This document shows, piece after piece, positions 1-8,510 of a stretch of 64,000 nt of DNA (positions within the stretch are counted from its first letter, which is position 1; every line of letters starts with the position of its first letter). Position numbers and translations under genes: made by a program. This DNA is from Pedobacter zeaxanthinifaciens (GTDB lineage Bacteria; Bacteroidota; Bacteroidia; Sphingobacteriales; Sphingobacteriaceae): contig NZ_QMHP01000006.1 of assembly GCF_003313335.1 (NCBI RefSeq), forward strand, positions 248,001 through 312,000, read 5' to 3'. Below the pieces are notes generated by a model, which worked only from the letters and a program-made list of their open reading frames with translations, was not told the DNA's origin and did not search any database.

Positions 1-470
1 TGCCGCCTGTAAGCCAAAGGGGTAGAGATATTTTAGCTTTTGCCGAAACCTTTTTGCATTTAGCTAACCAAGAACTGAATAAAAATATCAAAGGTTTTTC
101 GTCGGAAGTGGTAGATTGCTTCCTTACCTATAACTGGCCAGGTAACGTAAGGGAGTTAAAAAACGTAGTTAGGCGTGCCACCTTGTTAACAGAAACTGAA
201 GAAATTCAAATTAAAGCACTTCCTTTGGAGATTTCCAATTATGCAAAAGCGCCGGTATTTAACAGCCCAATGGCAACGTCAAATGCTAGCGAAAGTAACG
301 GGCAAAAACCAAGGGATTTGAAAAACGCAGCACTAGAAGCGGAGTACGAAGCCATATTGAAAGTGTTGAGAGAGGTTAACTTTAATAAAACAAAAGCCGC
401 TAAAATTTTAAACATCGATAGAAAAACACTTTATAATAAAATGAAAGCAATAGATCTAGATAATAGATAA
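1..470 (+). CDS. Sigma-54-dependent response regulator, C-terminal part (5' end outside window)
   Basis: The frame is open from the window edge. It begins near the end of an AAA+ sigma-54 activator domain: a PPVSQRGRDI-like stretch, then NWPGNVRELKNVVRRA, the conserved C-terminal AAA+ motif of NtrC-type activators. A linker follows, and then a Fis-type helix-turn-helix (NKTKAAKILNIDRKTLYNKM) that binds enhancer DNA. The protein would activate RNA polymerase carrying sigma-54. The stop lies 2 bases before the histidine kinase gene, so the two are surely one operon and the kinase is a likely partner. The N-terminal receiver domain is outside the window, so calling it a response regulator rests on context. 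Confidence 0.93.
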   Translation, partial: PPVSQRGRDILAFAETFLHLANQELNKNIKGFSSEVVDCFLTYNWPGNVRELKNVVRRATLLTETEEIQIKALPLEISNYAKAPVFNSPMATSNASESNGQKPRDLKNAALEAEYEAILKVLREVNFNKTKAAKILNIDRKTLYNKMKAIDLDNR

Positions 471-472
471 AA

Positions 473-2914
473 GTGTTCAATGTCTTTAAAAAATCAGGCT
501 CGTCTCGGTTTAAAAACCGCTATAACATATCTAAGAGGATACTATGGATAGTAATGTTGCTATGTATCGCACCATTGCTATCTGTAATTTTAAGTATCGC
601 CTTTGAAAATAGTCCCGAAAAAATACTGTTCCTTAATGTAAAGCCCAACTTTTACACCGGCATTTGGACCACCTTTGGTATTGCAGCAGCATTATTCACT
701 GGTTTACTTGCCGCTATTGACTACGCCATCCGAAAAGAGTTAACCATCACTTTGTTTGGAATGACACTTTTCATCTCTGCCATTTTGGACAGCTATTATT
801 TGTTGATCCTCAACGAAAATGTTGGCATTGAGCAGCTATCCGGGAGTTTATACTTCATTTGGTGGATCAACAGGATGTTCTATTCGCTTACCCTGCTTAT
901 TGGTACCTTCGTTTATCTAAAAATTAAATCCAAAAACCTTCGTACACCTGAGCAGAAGCGTAAAATTATTTGGCGTACTGCAATTATTTGTTTATTGGCC
1001 GGCTTGGGTTGTGTATTTCTTATTTCCAATACAAGCGCCATTTTGCAGCAAAAATTGGTGTTTGATCAAATGGTACAAATAGATCTTTTTTCTTTTTTGC
1101 CATTGATATTTTTGTTTGTTTGGGCGGCGGTTTATCTGCCTAAATTCATGCTCCGTTTCCACAGTGTGTTTTCAAAATTGCTGTCCCTAAGTATTGCGCC
1201 GCTGTTTTTAGCGCAGCTTTTCATGGCGTTAAGTACAAATGCTTTCGATACTTATTTCAATGCCGCACATTACCTGCGTTTTATTAGCTACTTGGTGCCT
1301 TTGGCAGGTATCATTTTAAATTACATTGCAACGGTTAGAAACGAGCAAAAAATCATCACCAAGCTTGATTTAGAAGTGAAAGAGAAGCAAATGCTAACGG
1401 CAAGTCTTTTGGAAAGAGAAGCATTGTTAGCTAATGCCGAGAAAATATCGAGGCTGGGGAGTTGGGAGTTTGATATCAAAAGTAACGCTTATAAGTGGTC
1501 TGATGAGCTTTACCGCATTTATGGCTTTACTGAAAATAATTTCCAGCCAACCTATGCTATTGCTGATAAGGTAGTGGCGCCAGAATATAGGCAAAAGCTA
1601 AATAAGGAACTTACCAATGCAGTAAGAAACAAATCAACTTTTGCAGTAGAGCACCAAATTGTGCAGCCAAATGGCATAAAACGCTACGTACTTAATCAAG
1701 GGTATTTTGCCAATAAGGATAATAAGCTGGTAGGTACTGTACAAGATATCACAGAGTTAAAAGAAGCTACATTAAAATTAAGGAACAACGAAACGCTATT
1801 ACGGGAAGGCGAGGCGGTATCACATAATGGAAGTTGGGAATGGCATAGCAATAATGAGTACATGCTATGGTCTGATGAGATGTTCAATATCCATGGCTAC
1901 TTGCCACATTCTACCATAGTTACCGCTAACTCATATTTCAGTTTCGTACATCCCGAGGATCGCAAAATGCTTCGTGATATTTGCTTGGGCGCTAAAAACA
2001 ATCGATCATCTTTTAAAGCCAATTACCGTATTATTAGGCCAAATGGCGATGTAAGATATGTAGCTACAACAGCACGCTTAAGGCATGATGAAGCTGGTAA
2101 TGGCTATGCTTATTTGGGCAATACGCAGGATGTAACGCAACTAAAGGAAGCGCAAAGGTTACTGGAAGAAAAAATCAACGAATTAAATATTTCGAATAAA
2201 GATTTGGAGCAATTTGCCTACGTAGCCTCTCATGATTTGCAGGAACCGCTAAGGAAAATTAGGGCTTTTGGCGAGCGCCTTAAAACAGGTTTTGAGCATC
2301 AAATTACGGCTGAAGGACAAGATTACATTAACCGGATGCAAAATGCTGCCGAGCGTATGCAAACGTTGATAGATGATTTGCTGGCTTTCTCGAAAGTTAG
2401 TCGCGAGGCTAAGGAATTTCACCCGGTCAACTTAGCGCAGCTGCTCCAAAAAGTAGTTCACGATTTGGACTATACCATCGAAAGCGCCAATGCTCAACTG
2501 GTAATTACCGTCAGCGAAACAGTAGATGGTATTGCTGCACAACTAGCTCAGGTATTCCAAAACATCATTAGCAATTCTTTAAAATTTGTTAAACCTAACG
2601 TGCAGCCCGTCATCCATATTTCTTCACAAACCATGCTTGGTTCGGCTATACCAGCATCCGGACTTACACCAAGCCTAAATTATTGTGTCATTAAAATCAC
2701 CGATAACGGCATTGGTTTCGATGAAAGCTACGCAGGAAAAATATTCGATTTGTTTCAACGCCTTCATGCCCGTACCGAATATAAAGGAACAGGCATTGGT
2801 TTGGCCATCTGTAAAAAAATAATTGAGAACCATGCGGGACAAATATTCGCAAAAAGCAAAGAAGGAGAAGGAGCATCATTTTTTATCGTTTTACCACTTA
2901 AACCACGCCTATAG
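473..2914 (+). CDS. Membrane-bound PAS-domain sensor histidine kinase
   Basis: An 813-residue sensor kinase with a GTG start 2 bases after the upstream stop. The N-terminal 310 residues hold about eight hydrophobic helices, a membrane sensor region I cannot assign to a named family. Two PAS domains follow (about 320-432 and 440-560; the WEFDI and WEWHS starts are typical). The HisKA domain has phosphoacceptor H587 in ASHDLQEPLRK, the form seen in phytochrome-like kinases. The HATPase domain has the N box (NIISNSLKF), DNGIGF and GTGIGLAICKKI. All catalytic motifs look intact. The next gene, a single-domain receiver 2 bases downstream, is a likely phosphate acceptor, as is the sigma-54 regulator upstream. 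Confidence 0.93.
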   Translation: MFNVFKKSGSSRFKNRYNISKRILWIVMLLCIAPLLSVILSIAFENSPEKILFLNVKPNFYTGIWTTFGIAAALFTGLLAAIDYAIRKELTITLFGMTLFISAILDSYYLLILNENVGIEQLSGSLYFIWWINRMFYSLTLLIGTFVYLKIKSKNLRTPEQKRKIIWRTAIICLLAGLGCVFLISNTSAILQQKLVFDQMVQIDLFSFLPLIFLFVWAAVYLPKFMLRFHSVFSKLLSLSIAPLFLAQLFMALSTNAFDTYFNAAHYLRFISYLVPLAGIILNYIATVRNEQKIITKLDLEVKEKQMLTASLLEREALLANAEKISRLGSWEFDIKSNAYKWSDELYRIYGFTENNFQPTYAIADKVVAPEYRQKLNKELTNAVRNKSTFAVEHQIVQPNGIKRYVLNQGYFANKDNKLVGTVQDITELKEATLKLRNNETLLREGEAVSHNGSWEWHSNNEYMLWSDEMFNIHGYLPHSTIVTANSYFSFVHPEDRKMLRDICLGAKNNRSSFKANYRIIRPNGDVRYVATTARLRHDEAGNGYAYLGNTQDVTQLKEAQRLLEEKINELNISNKDLEQFAYVASHDLQEPLRKIRAFGERLKTGFEHQITAEGQDYINRMQNAAERMQTLIDDLLAFSKVSREAKEFHPVNLAQLLQKVVHDLDYTIESANAQLVITVSETVDGIAAQLAQVFQNIISNSLKFVKPNVQPVIHISSQTMLGSAIPASGLTPSLNYCVIKITDNGIGFDESYAGKIFDLFQRLHARTEYKGTGIGLAICKKIIENHAGQIFAKSKEGEGASFFIVLPLKPRL

Positions 2915-2916
2915 TT

Positions 2917-3327
2917 ATGAGTGCAAAGCCACATCCTATAATTTTAGTAGCTGAAGACGACCCTGATGACGCATTGATGCTAAAAGATGCATTTTTGGAG
3001 ATCAACCAGCCAGATATTACATTTTTAACTAATGGCAAATTGCTGATTGAGCATATCGAAAAGCTTTTGGTTAACAATCAATTGCCAAGTTTGGTAGTGG
3101 TGGATTTGAACATGCCTGTGCTTGACGGCAGGGGTGTTATAGCCGAACTTAAAAATAGCGAGAAAACAAAACAAATACCTTTAGTGGTGCTCTCCACTAC
3201 TAAAAATAAGGACGACATAGACTCGGCAATTGCTTTAGGCGCAAACGAGGTTTTTACAAAGCCAGCCTCTTTTAAGGATTTGGTAAATATTACAACTAAC
3301 ATAACAACTAAGTGGCTTACCACTTAA
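2917..3327 (+). CDS. Single-domain response regulator (CheY/Rcp1-like receiver)
   Basis: A 136-residue stand-alone receiver. The acidic pair is in AEDDPDDA, the phosphoacceptor is D63 in VVDLNMP, the conserved Thr/Ser is in VVLSTT and the Lys in FTKPAS. No output domain is present, as in Rcp1-type regulators that pair with phytochrome-like kinases. It starts 2 bases after the kinase stop, so it is co-translated and most likely receives phosphate from H587 of that kinase. It could act as a phosphorelay intermediate or by protein-protein contact. The function is inferred from family and position. Confidence 0.93.
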   Translation: MSAKPHPIILVAEDDPDDALMLKDAFLEINQPDITFLTNGKLLIEHIEKLLVNNQLPSLVVVDLNMPVLDGRGVIAELKNSEKTKQIPLVVLSTTKNKDDIDSAIALGANEVFTKPASFKDLVNITTNITTKWLTT

Positions 3328-3339
3328 CATTATAAAAAT

Positions 3340-4782
3340 ATGAACAAGGTAAGGGTTTTATTAATAGATGACGACGAGGACGACTATGTAATCACTAGAG
3401 ATGTTTTTAGCCGCATTACAATGGCAGATAAATATGAACTGACCTGGGCAGATACATTTGAAAAAGGCATTAACGCGGTTTTAAAACACCAATATGATAT
3501 TTACTTGGTTGATTACAGGCTTGGCAAATACACCGGAGTTGATTTGGTGAACGAAGCCGTTTTATCTGGCGTTAAGGAACCAATCATTATACTTACAGGT
3601 AAGGGTGATTACAAAATAGACGAGGAAGCGATGAATGTTGGCGCCGCCGATTATTTGGTTAAGGATAAAATTGATCCTGATACGCTTGATCGTAGCTTAA
3701 GATATGCCCTAAAACAAAGTGATGCCCTAAAGGCTTTAAAAGAAAGCGAGAATAAGTTTAAAATCATTTTTGATAAAGCTAAAGATCCTATCCTCATCTC
3801 AGATTATACAGGTAAAATACACGATATCAATAAGGCTGGTTTGGAGTTTTTTGGTTATCATATTAAGGAAATGATGCTGCTAAACGATAGGGCACTGTTT
3901 TTTACTCAAGATGACAGGGAAAACTTCATACAGGAGCTTGAAACTAAAGGAGCGGTCAGCGATTTTGAATGCCAAATGGTGTCAAGCAAAGGCGAAGTAT
4001 ACTTTTGCAGCCTATCTTCTTTTCTGCAGATAGATCCAAGCAATATGGTTGAAATTTATCACACCATCATTCATAATCTTACCCATCGCAAGCATCAGGA
4101 AACTAAGTTTATTCACGAAAGTAAGTTTTCTATTTCGGAGCATATTGCAAAAGGTTTTGCAGAGGAAATTAGAAATCCGCTTTCTACCATTAACCTTGTA
4201 CTGTACGATTTGAGTACCGATGAAGCCTTGGCCTACAATGAATCGTTACAGCAAAACTTGGAAATTATCAAAGGTAACGTAGATGAAATCAATCAGCTCA
4301 CTAAAAACTTCATTGCCAGCACCGAAAACAAGCCAATTTCTGCACAAAAGGTTAATATCAATCAATTAATAGAGGAAGCCCTTGCTGAAGTGAGTGATCT
4401 CGTAATAGGACACCGAATCAACTTGGAAAAACATCTTTTGCCAACTGAGGTTTATTTATCCTTAGATAAAAAGCAAGTTAAAAAAGCCATAGTTAATTTG
4501 CTGAAAAATGCGGTTGAGGGCATGCAATCTTATCCAAAGGTGTTAAGTGTTAGCGCTATAAACGATAGCGGTTATTATTCTATTTTTATTGAAGATAATG
4601 GTGTTGGGGTTAAGCCAGCTACGGAACATCAAATTTTTGAACCTTTTTTTACCACCAAAAAAGATGCTGAAGGTTTAGGGCTTACCGAAGCTGAACGTAC
4701 CATATTAGCACATAAAGGAAGTATTACCTTTAAACCGCAAGAGGTAGGAAGTCTTTTCGTAATTAGTCTTCCCATTAACTAA
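3340..4782 (+). CDS. Receiver-PAS-histidine kinase hybrid with degenerate phosphoacceptor site
   Basis: A 480-residue protein in the same operon. Order: receiver (about 1-125; LLIDDDEDDY, phosphoacceptor Asp in YLVDYRLG, Lys in LVKDK), PAS (about 135-250), a kinase dimerisation-like helix and an HATPase domain. The helix reads GFAEEIRNPLST where active kinases read AHEIRNPL: codon 275 (GAG, 4162-4164) is Glu in place of the phosphoacceptor His. The ATP-binding motifs remain (LLKNAVEGM, EDNGVGV, EGLGLTEA). It may therefore bind ATP but not autophosphorylate at the usual site. It could be a pseudokinase scaffold or a phosphatase controlled by its receiver. That role is inference; the substitution is seen directly. 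Confidence 0.9.
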   Translation: MNKVRVLLIDDDEDDYVITRDVFSRITMADKYELTWADTFEKGINAVLKHQYDIYLVDYRLGKYTGVDLVNEAVLSGVKEPIIILTGKGDYKIDEEAMNVGAADYLVKDKIDPDTLDRSLRYALKQSDALKALKESENKFKIIFDKAKDPILISDYTGKIHDINKAGLEFFGYHIKEMMLLNDRALFFTQDDRENFIQELETKGAVSDFECQMVSSKGEVYFCSLSSFLQIDPSNMVEIYHTIIHNLTHRKHQETKFIHESKFSISEHIAKGFAEEIRNPLSTINLVLYDLSTDEALAYNESLQQNLEIIKGNVDEINQLTKNFIASTENKPISAQKVNINQLIEEALAEVSDLVIGHRINLEKHLLPTEVYLSLDKKQVKKAIVNLLKNAVEGMQSYPKVLSVSAINDSGYYSIFIEDNGVGVKPATEHQIFEPFFTTKKDAEGLGLTEAERTILAHKGSITFKPQEVGSLFVISLPIN

Positions 4783-4854
4783 ATACCCAAAGTGGAACAA
4801 TATTTGAAATCATTTTGTGCGAAGGTCTTTTTTAATTTATATTAGAACAATATG

Positions 4855-4895
4855 CCTTAAAAAGCAAAAAAATAAAAACAATTTGCTTTTTAAGG
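4855..4895. terminator. Perfect 14-bp hairpin between signalling operon and ytxH
   Basis: CCTTAAAAAGCAAA and its exact reverse complement are separated by 13 AT-rich bases. It lies 70 bases after the kinase stop and 60 before the ytxH start. There is no clear T run after the right arm, so it may be a weak terminator or a regulatory hairpin of the next operon. Confidence 0.5.
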
Positions 4896-4955
4896 TAGTT
4901 TAATTATCAAAGGCCAGTATAAAAAATTCATTTTTTAACATAAAACTATAAAGCA

Positions 4956-5222
4956 ATGAGCGATAATTCAAAAGTAGTAGTTGCCTTGTTGGCAGGCTTA
5001 GCTGCGGGTGCAGCGTTGGGAATATTATTTGCGCCTGATAAAGGTAGTGATACAAGAGACAAATTGGGTCAGTCATTGAAAGATTTTGGTGATTCAATTA
5101 AAGAAAGAGCTGCTGATGAAATCAACAACTTAAGCAGTTTAAAGGACAAAGTAGTTAACTCTATTAAGGGAAAACTGCGTGATGTTGAGCAAGAATATTC
5201 TGATGAAGTAGAACACGTATAA
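4956..5222 (+). CDS. YtxH domain-containing small membrane protein
   Basis: 88 residues. It has one hydrophobic glycine/alanine-rich segment (VVALLAGLAAGAALGILFAP) followed by the DKGSDTRDKL motif that marks YtxH proteins, then an acidic and basic amphipathic helix. YtxH proteins are small stress-linked membrane proteins of unclear function. It heads a three-gene cluster (YtxH, holin-X-like, unknown) typical of Pedobacter-like genomes. A second, shorter YtxH gene lies at 28905-29111 on the other strand. Confidence 0.88.
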   Translation: MSDNSKVVVALLAGLAAGAALGILFAPDKGSDTRDKLGQSLKDFGDSIKERAADEINNLSSLKDKVVNSIKGKLRDVEQEYSDEVEHV

Positions 5223-5243
5223 TCCAAGCTATACCTAACGATA

Positions 5244-5615
5244 ATGGAAGAAAAAAAAGAGAAGAATATTGAAGAGCTAATTGCTGATGCGAAGAGTTAC
5301 ATAGATGCAAGGGTGGATTTTATTCACTTAAAATCTGTGGAGAAAGGCTCTAAACTAGCTGCAGATTTAATTACGAATACGGTAGTTGTAGTTTGTTTTT
5401 TGCTCGCATTTTTACTTGGCACTATCACACTGGCGCTTTACTTAGGTAACGTTTTTGGAAGTATGGTAGCAGGTTTTGGTTGTGTAGCTGGTATTTATTT
5501 GTTTTTCGCCATTATCGTTTTCTTAACCAAAGATAACTTCATCGAGAAAATATTAGTTAACATATTTATTAGGAAATACTTTAATAAAATAGCAGATAAG
5601 GACGATGAGGCATAA
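5244..5615 (+). CDS. Holin-X/phage-holin-superfamily-III-like membrane protein
   Basis: 123 residues. An N-terminal charged helix (IEELIADAKSYIDARVDFIHL) is followed by two close transmembrane helices (about 44-68 and 75-96) and a basic tail. This is the layout of the chromosomal holin-X family (formerly Phage_holin_3_6), which despite the name is widespread in non-phage contexts. It starts 21 bases after ytxH and overlaps the next gene by 11 bases, so all three are translated together. A role in envelope maintenance is inferred from membership only. Confidence 0.82.
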   Translation: MEEKKEKNIEELIADAKSYIDARVDFIHLKSVEKGSKLAADLITNTVVVVCFLLAFLLGTITLALYLGNVFGSMVAGFGCVAGIYLFFAIIVFLTKDNFIEKILVNIFIRKYFNKIADKDDEA

Positions 5616-6036
5616 GGACATAAAATCTTTGGAAGAATTACAGTTGGAAATGAAACAGCTTAAAAGTGAGTATTTACTTAAAGAAACGCTGTTGAAAGAA
5701 GATGCGAGAGCTTATATCAAACAATTTTCGCCAATGAATTTAATTACAGACTTTTTTAACCCTAAAAGTTTGTTGAAATTGGATGAAAAAACCAACCTAA
5801 GCGGTAGCATCATGTCGCTGATATTACCAATGTTTCTAAACAAAACCGTTTTTAGAGGTTCTGGCTTTTTAACAAAAAGTATTGCAGCGCTTGTTTCTGG
5901 TAAACTAGGTAAATCACTTGATGCAGAAAGTATCACGGGGATAGTAGGAAAAATCAAATCTTTGTTTGGCTCAAAAAAGCGTAAAGATGTAGATTTTGCA
6001 GACTATGGAATTCCTCCTGATAGTGAAACTTATTAG
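5605..6036 (+). CDS. Conserved hypothetical protein of the YtxH/holin-X cluster
   Basis: 143 residues, starting inside the last codons of the holin-X gene (11-base overlap), so translation is probably coupled. The N-terminus is a charged coiled-coil-like helix (KSLEELQLEMKQLKSEYLLKE). The middle is moderately hydrophobic (SIMSLILPMFLNKTVFRGSG), and a basic C-terminal stretch includes FGSKKRKDVDF. I do not recognise a named domain. The conserved company suggests the three products work together at the inner membrane. It ends 6 bases before the end of the convergent methyltransferase gene. Confidence 0.75.
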   Translation: MRHKDIKSLEELQLEMKQLKSEYLLKETLLKEDARAYIKQFSPMNLITDFFNPKSLLKLDEKTNLSGSIMSLILPMFLNKTVFRGSGFLTKSIAALVSGKLGKSLDAESITGIVGKIKSLFGSKKRKDVDFADYGIPPDSETY

Positions 6037-6042
6037 TCTATC

Positions 6043-6756
6043 CTAGTTATTTCTATAAATCAAAAATACAGTTGGCTTTTTATGAAGGTCAACTTTTTCT
6101 TTTTTCCACTCAGCAATGCTTAAGGTTTTAATGTACTCATCCTCGGCATTGATATTTGAAGCAATGCATAGCAAGGTGCTTGGTTGGCAATTTTTAAGCA
6201 CTTCTTCCAACAGCTGATTATTTCTAAAAGGTGTTTCCATAAAAAGTTGGGTTTGCTTAAAACGTTGCGAAAGTTGTTCTAAATCCTTAATTCTCTTGCT
6301 TCTATCGCCTTTATCTATGGGTAGGTATCCCGTAAAGGCATAACTTTGCCCGCTAAATCCAGAAGCCATTAGTGCCTGTAGCATAGCATTTGGCCCAACC
6401 AATGGTACTACTTTAATTTGTTGTTTGTGAGCTTCGGCCACAATATCCGCTCCTGGATCGGCTACGCCAGGGCATCCAGCTTCGCTCATTAAGCCCACGT
6501 TAATTCCTTTGTTTAATTCTTGGAAAAAGGGCTTCAGGGAGTTTCCTCGCTTGTGTTTGCCATAGTCGTGAATTAACAATTCGCTTTGCGGAATTTTTAA
6601 ACCCGCCTCTTTTAAAAATTTTCTTGCAGTTTTTTCGTTCTCTACTATATAGGTGTTGATACTGTTAATGGTATCTATTAAAAAAGGAGTAAATGATTTA
6701 TTTGCTGCGTTATCAGCTAAGGGTACTGGAATTAAATAAAGAATGCCTTTTTGCAT
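6043..6756 (-). CDS. RsmI-like SAM-dependent methyltransferase (tetrapyrrole methylase superfamily)
   Basis: 237 residues from the ATG at 6756 (MQKGILYLIPVPL). A longer in-frame start at 6792 would add a poorly conserved, AT-rich extension, so the shorter one is preferred. The motifs are those of the RsmI branch, which methylates the 2'-O of C1402 in 16S rRNA: LYLIPVPL, VENEKTARKFL, LMSEAGCPGVADPG, LVGPNAMLQALMASG and FMETPFRNNQL. Bacteroidota often carry this shorter paralog beside true RsmI, so rRNA methylation is likely but the exact target is uncertain. A TAATTTTG promoter box lies only 2 bases upstream of the ATG. Confidence 0.86.
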   Translation of the reverse strand: MQKGILYLIPVPLADNAANKSFTPFLIDTINSINTYIVENEKTARKFLKEAGLKIPQSELLIHDYGKHKRGNSLKPFFQELNKGINVGLMSEAGCPGVADPGADIVAEAHKQQIKVVPLVGPNAMLQALMASGFSGQSYAFTGYLPIDKGDRSKRIKDLEQLSQRFKQTQLFMETPFRNNQLLEEVLKNCQPSTLLCIASNINAEDEYIKTLSIAEWKKEKVDLHKKPTVFLIYRNN

Positions 6757-7025
6757 AACAAAATTAAAATTTATAAAAACAAAGGTGCGCAAAGATTGTT
6801 CTGCTAAGTTGCTTATGTATCAAATTTAGTTCTACTTAGCGCTGAGGTTGACATATTTTCAATACATAAACCCCTCTTTTTCTGCTGAAACATACGGCAA
6901 ATATAGTTAACCAGCAAGTTTCTCTCCTATTTGGTAAGGTTTAACGCAATTTAACATTAATTGGTTCTCAAATTGATATACGCTTAATGTTAGGTTAAAT
7001 AATAAAAATTTTAAAACACACAAAC

Positions 7026-8357
7026 ATGAAAAGGCTAATGAGATTTCCGGCAATGGTATTTGGGCTTTTTTTGTTGCTGGCAGGAACCACCCAAAGCGCA
7101 AAAGCACAATACGACGATGTTTCTTTGCAAACATTTTATGATGAGCTGTCTCCGTACGGCACATGGATTAACGACCCTGAATATGGTTACGTTTGGCGTC
7201 CGGATGTAGACCAAGGTGAGTTTAGACCCTACTACACCAATGGACGTTGGGTAATGACCGAGTACGGAAATACTTGGGTTTCCAACTATGATTGGGGTTG
7301 GGCTCCATTTCACTACGGCAGATGGATTTACAATCGTTACAACAGATGGGTTTGGATTCCCGATACCACTTGGGGACCAGCATGGGTAAGCTGGAGAAGT
7401 GGCGGTGGTTACTATGGTTGGGCGCCTTTAGCACCAAGCATCAGTATCAACATCAATTTTGGTCCACGTTATGTAGTACCTGATTTTTGCTGGAACTTTA
7501 TCCCTGAGCGACATATCTATTATACCAGCTATCCTAGATATTACAGCGGTAGAAATAGGGTATATATCCAAAATACCGTGATCATTAATAACACTTACGT
7601 ACGCAACAACAGAACTTATTACACCGGGCCTAGAGCGGATGATATCAGAAGAGCCACAAACCGAAATGTAACTGTTTATAATGTTTCCAGAGTGAACAGC
7701 AGAAATAGTGGAAACCGAATTGAGAATAACACGGTAAACATTTATTCACCTCGTCCAACCAGAGGCGTAGATAATGCGAAAGCAGCACCAAGAGAAGTGG
7801 TATCTGGCGACATCAATAGAGGTAGAGTAGATAGAGGTAGCGATAGCAGAGGTCGTGATAATGGCAACTATAACGTTAACAACGAAAGAGGCGAACGTTA
7901 CAGCCGAGGAAATGTAGATGATAGCAATATTTCTCGCGGCCGCGATAACAATAATGTGCCTAATAGGGAAAGCAGAGTGAACGATGACAACAGAAGCGCA
8001 GATAGAGGCAGTGTTTTTGGTAGATCAAGGGACAACAGCATAAACAGAGACAACAATGCGAACAGAGGCGGTAATCCGACAGAGCAAAGAGTTACACCTC
8101 CAGCAACACAGGAACGTGTGGAAAGTAGCAGGCCAACATTCCCTTCTCGTTCTCAACGTTCTCAAGAAAATACTCAACCAAGTGCGCCACCTCAACGTGT
8201 AGAGCGTATGGATAGAATGGAGCGTCAACAGCCGCAACAACCTCAAAGGGTAGAGCGAGCAGAACGCCCACAATCTTCAGGATCAAACAGCAGATCTAAC
8301 GAAGGCGGTGGAAGAGCTAGCCGAGGCGAGAGCAGCGGCAGACCCGGAAGGGGTTAA
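7026..8357 (+). CDS. DUF6600-type secreted protein with low-complexity Arg/Asn/Ser tail
   Basis: 443 residues. Signal peptide at 1-27 (cleavage near AKAQ). Residues 30-180 are rich in Trp and Tyr, with a repeated aromatic motif (YGTWINDPEYGYVW, GRWVMTEYGNTWVSNY, GRWIYNRYNRWVW), the hallmark of DUF6600 proteins, whose function is unknown. From about 200 the chain becomes a disordered tail of RDN, NRG and RVE words, ending in Pro/Gln-rich and RGxSxGRPGRG segments. It is probably periplasmic or surface-exposed. A terminator-like hairpin follows. Confidence 0.88.
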   Translation: MKRLMRFPAMVFGLFLLLAGTTQSAKAQYDDVSLQTFYDELSPYGTWINDPEYGYVWRPDVDQGEFRPYYTNGRWVMTEYGNTWVSNYDWGWAPFHYGRWIYNRYNRWVWIPDTTWGPAWVSWRSGGGYYGWAPLAPSISININFGPRYVVPDFCWNFIPERHIYYTSYPRYYSGRNRVYIQNTVIINNTYVRNNRTYYTGPRADDIRRATNRNVTVYNVSRVNSRNSGNRIENNTVNIYSPRPTRGVDNAKAAPREVVSGDINRGRVDRGSDSRGRDNGNYNVNNERGERYSRGNVDDSNISRGRDNNNVPNRESRVNDDNRSADRGSVFGRSRDNSINRDNNANRGGNPTEQRVTPPATQERVESSRPTFPSRSQRSQENTQPSAPPQRVERMDRMERQQPQQPQRVERAERPQSSGSNSRSNEGGGRASRGESSGRPGRG

Positions 8358-8365
8358 ACAAAGTG

Positions 8366-8398
8366 AAAGGGTGGTGAATTGACCACCTTTTCTTTTTT
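8366..8398 (+). terminator. Rho-independent terminator after the DUF6600 gene
   Basis: A GGTGGT/ACCACC stem extended by AAAGG/CTTT with one bulged G and a 6-base loop, followed by TCTTTTTT, just after the stop at 8357. Confidence 0.75.
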
Positions 8399-8510
8399 AA
8401 AGTATGCGGTAACTCGGCGGGTTACATCGTTTCAATAAAATTTCTGTTCCTGCAAAGCAAAAGCACGCCGTTTTTGTTATATCTTCGAATTTAGATTTTA
8501 ACAATTATTT

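Noticed and set aside
8025..8286. Open minus-strand frames in the DUF6600 gene tail
   Set aside because: They arise from the low-complexity Arg/Asn/Pro/Gln codons on the + strand and have no start signals or recognisable features.
8399..8510. Possible Mn riboswitch (yybP-ykoY) before terC
   Set aside because: The 110-base gap lacks the paired conserved loops of that riboswitch, and this switch is not expected in such a short space after a terminator.
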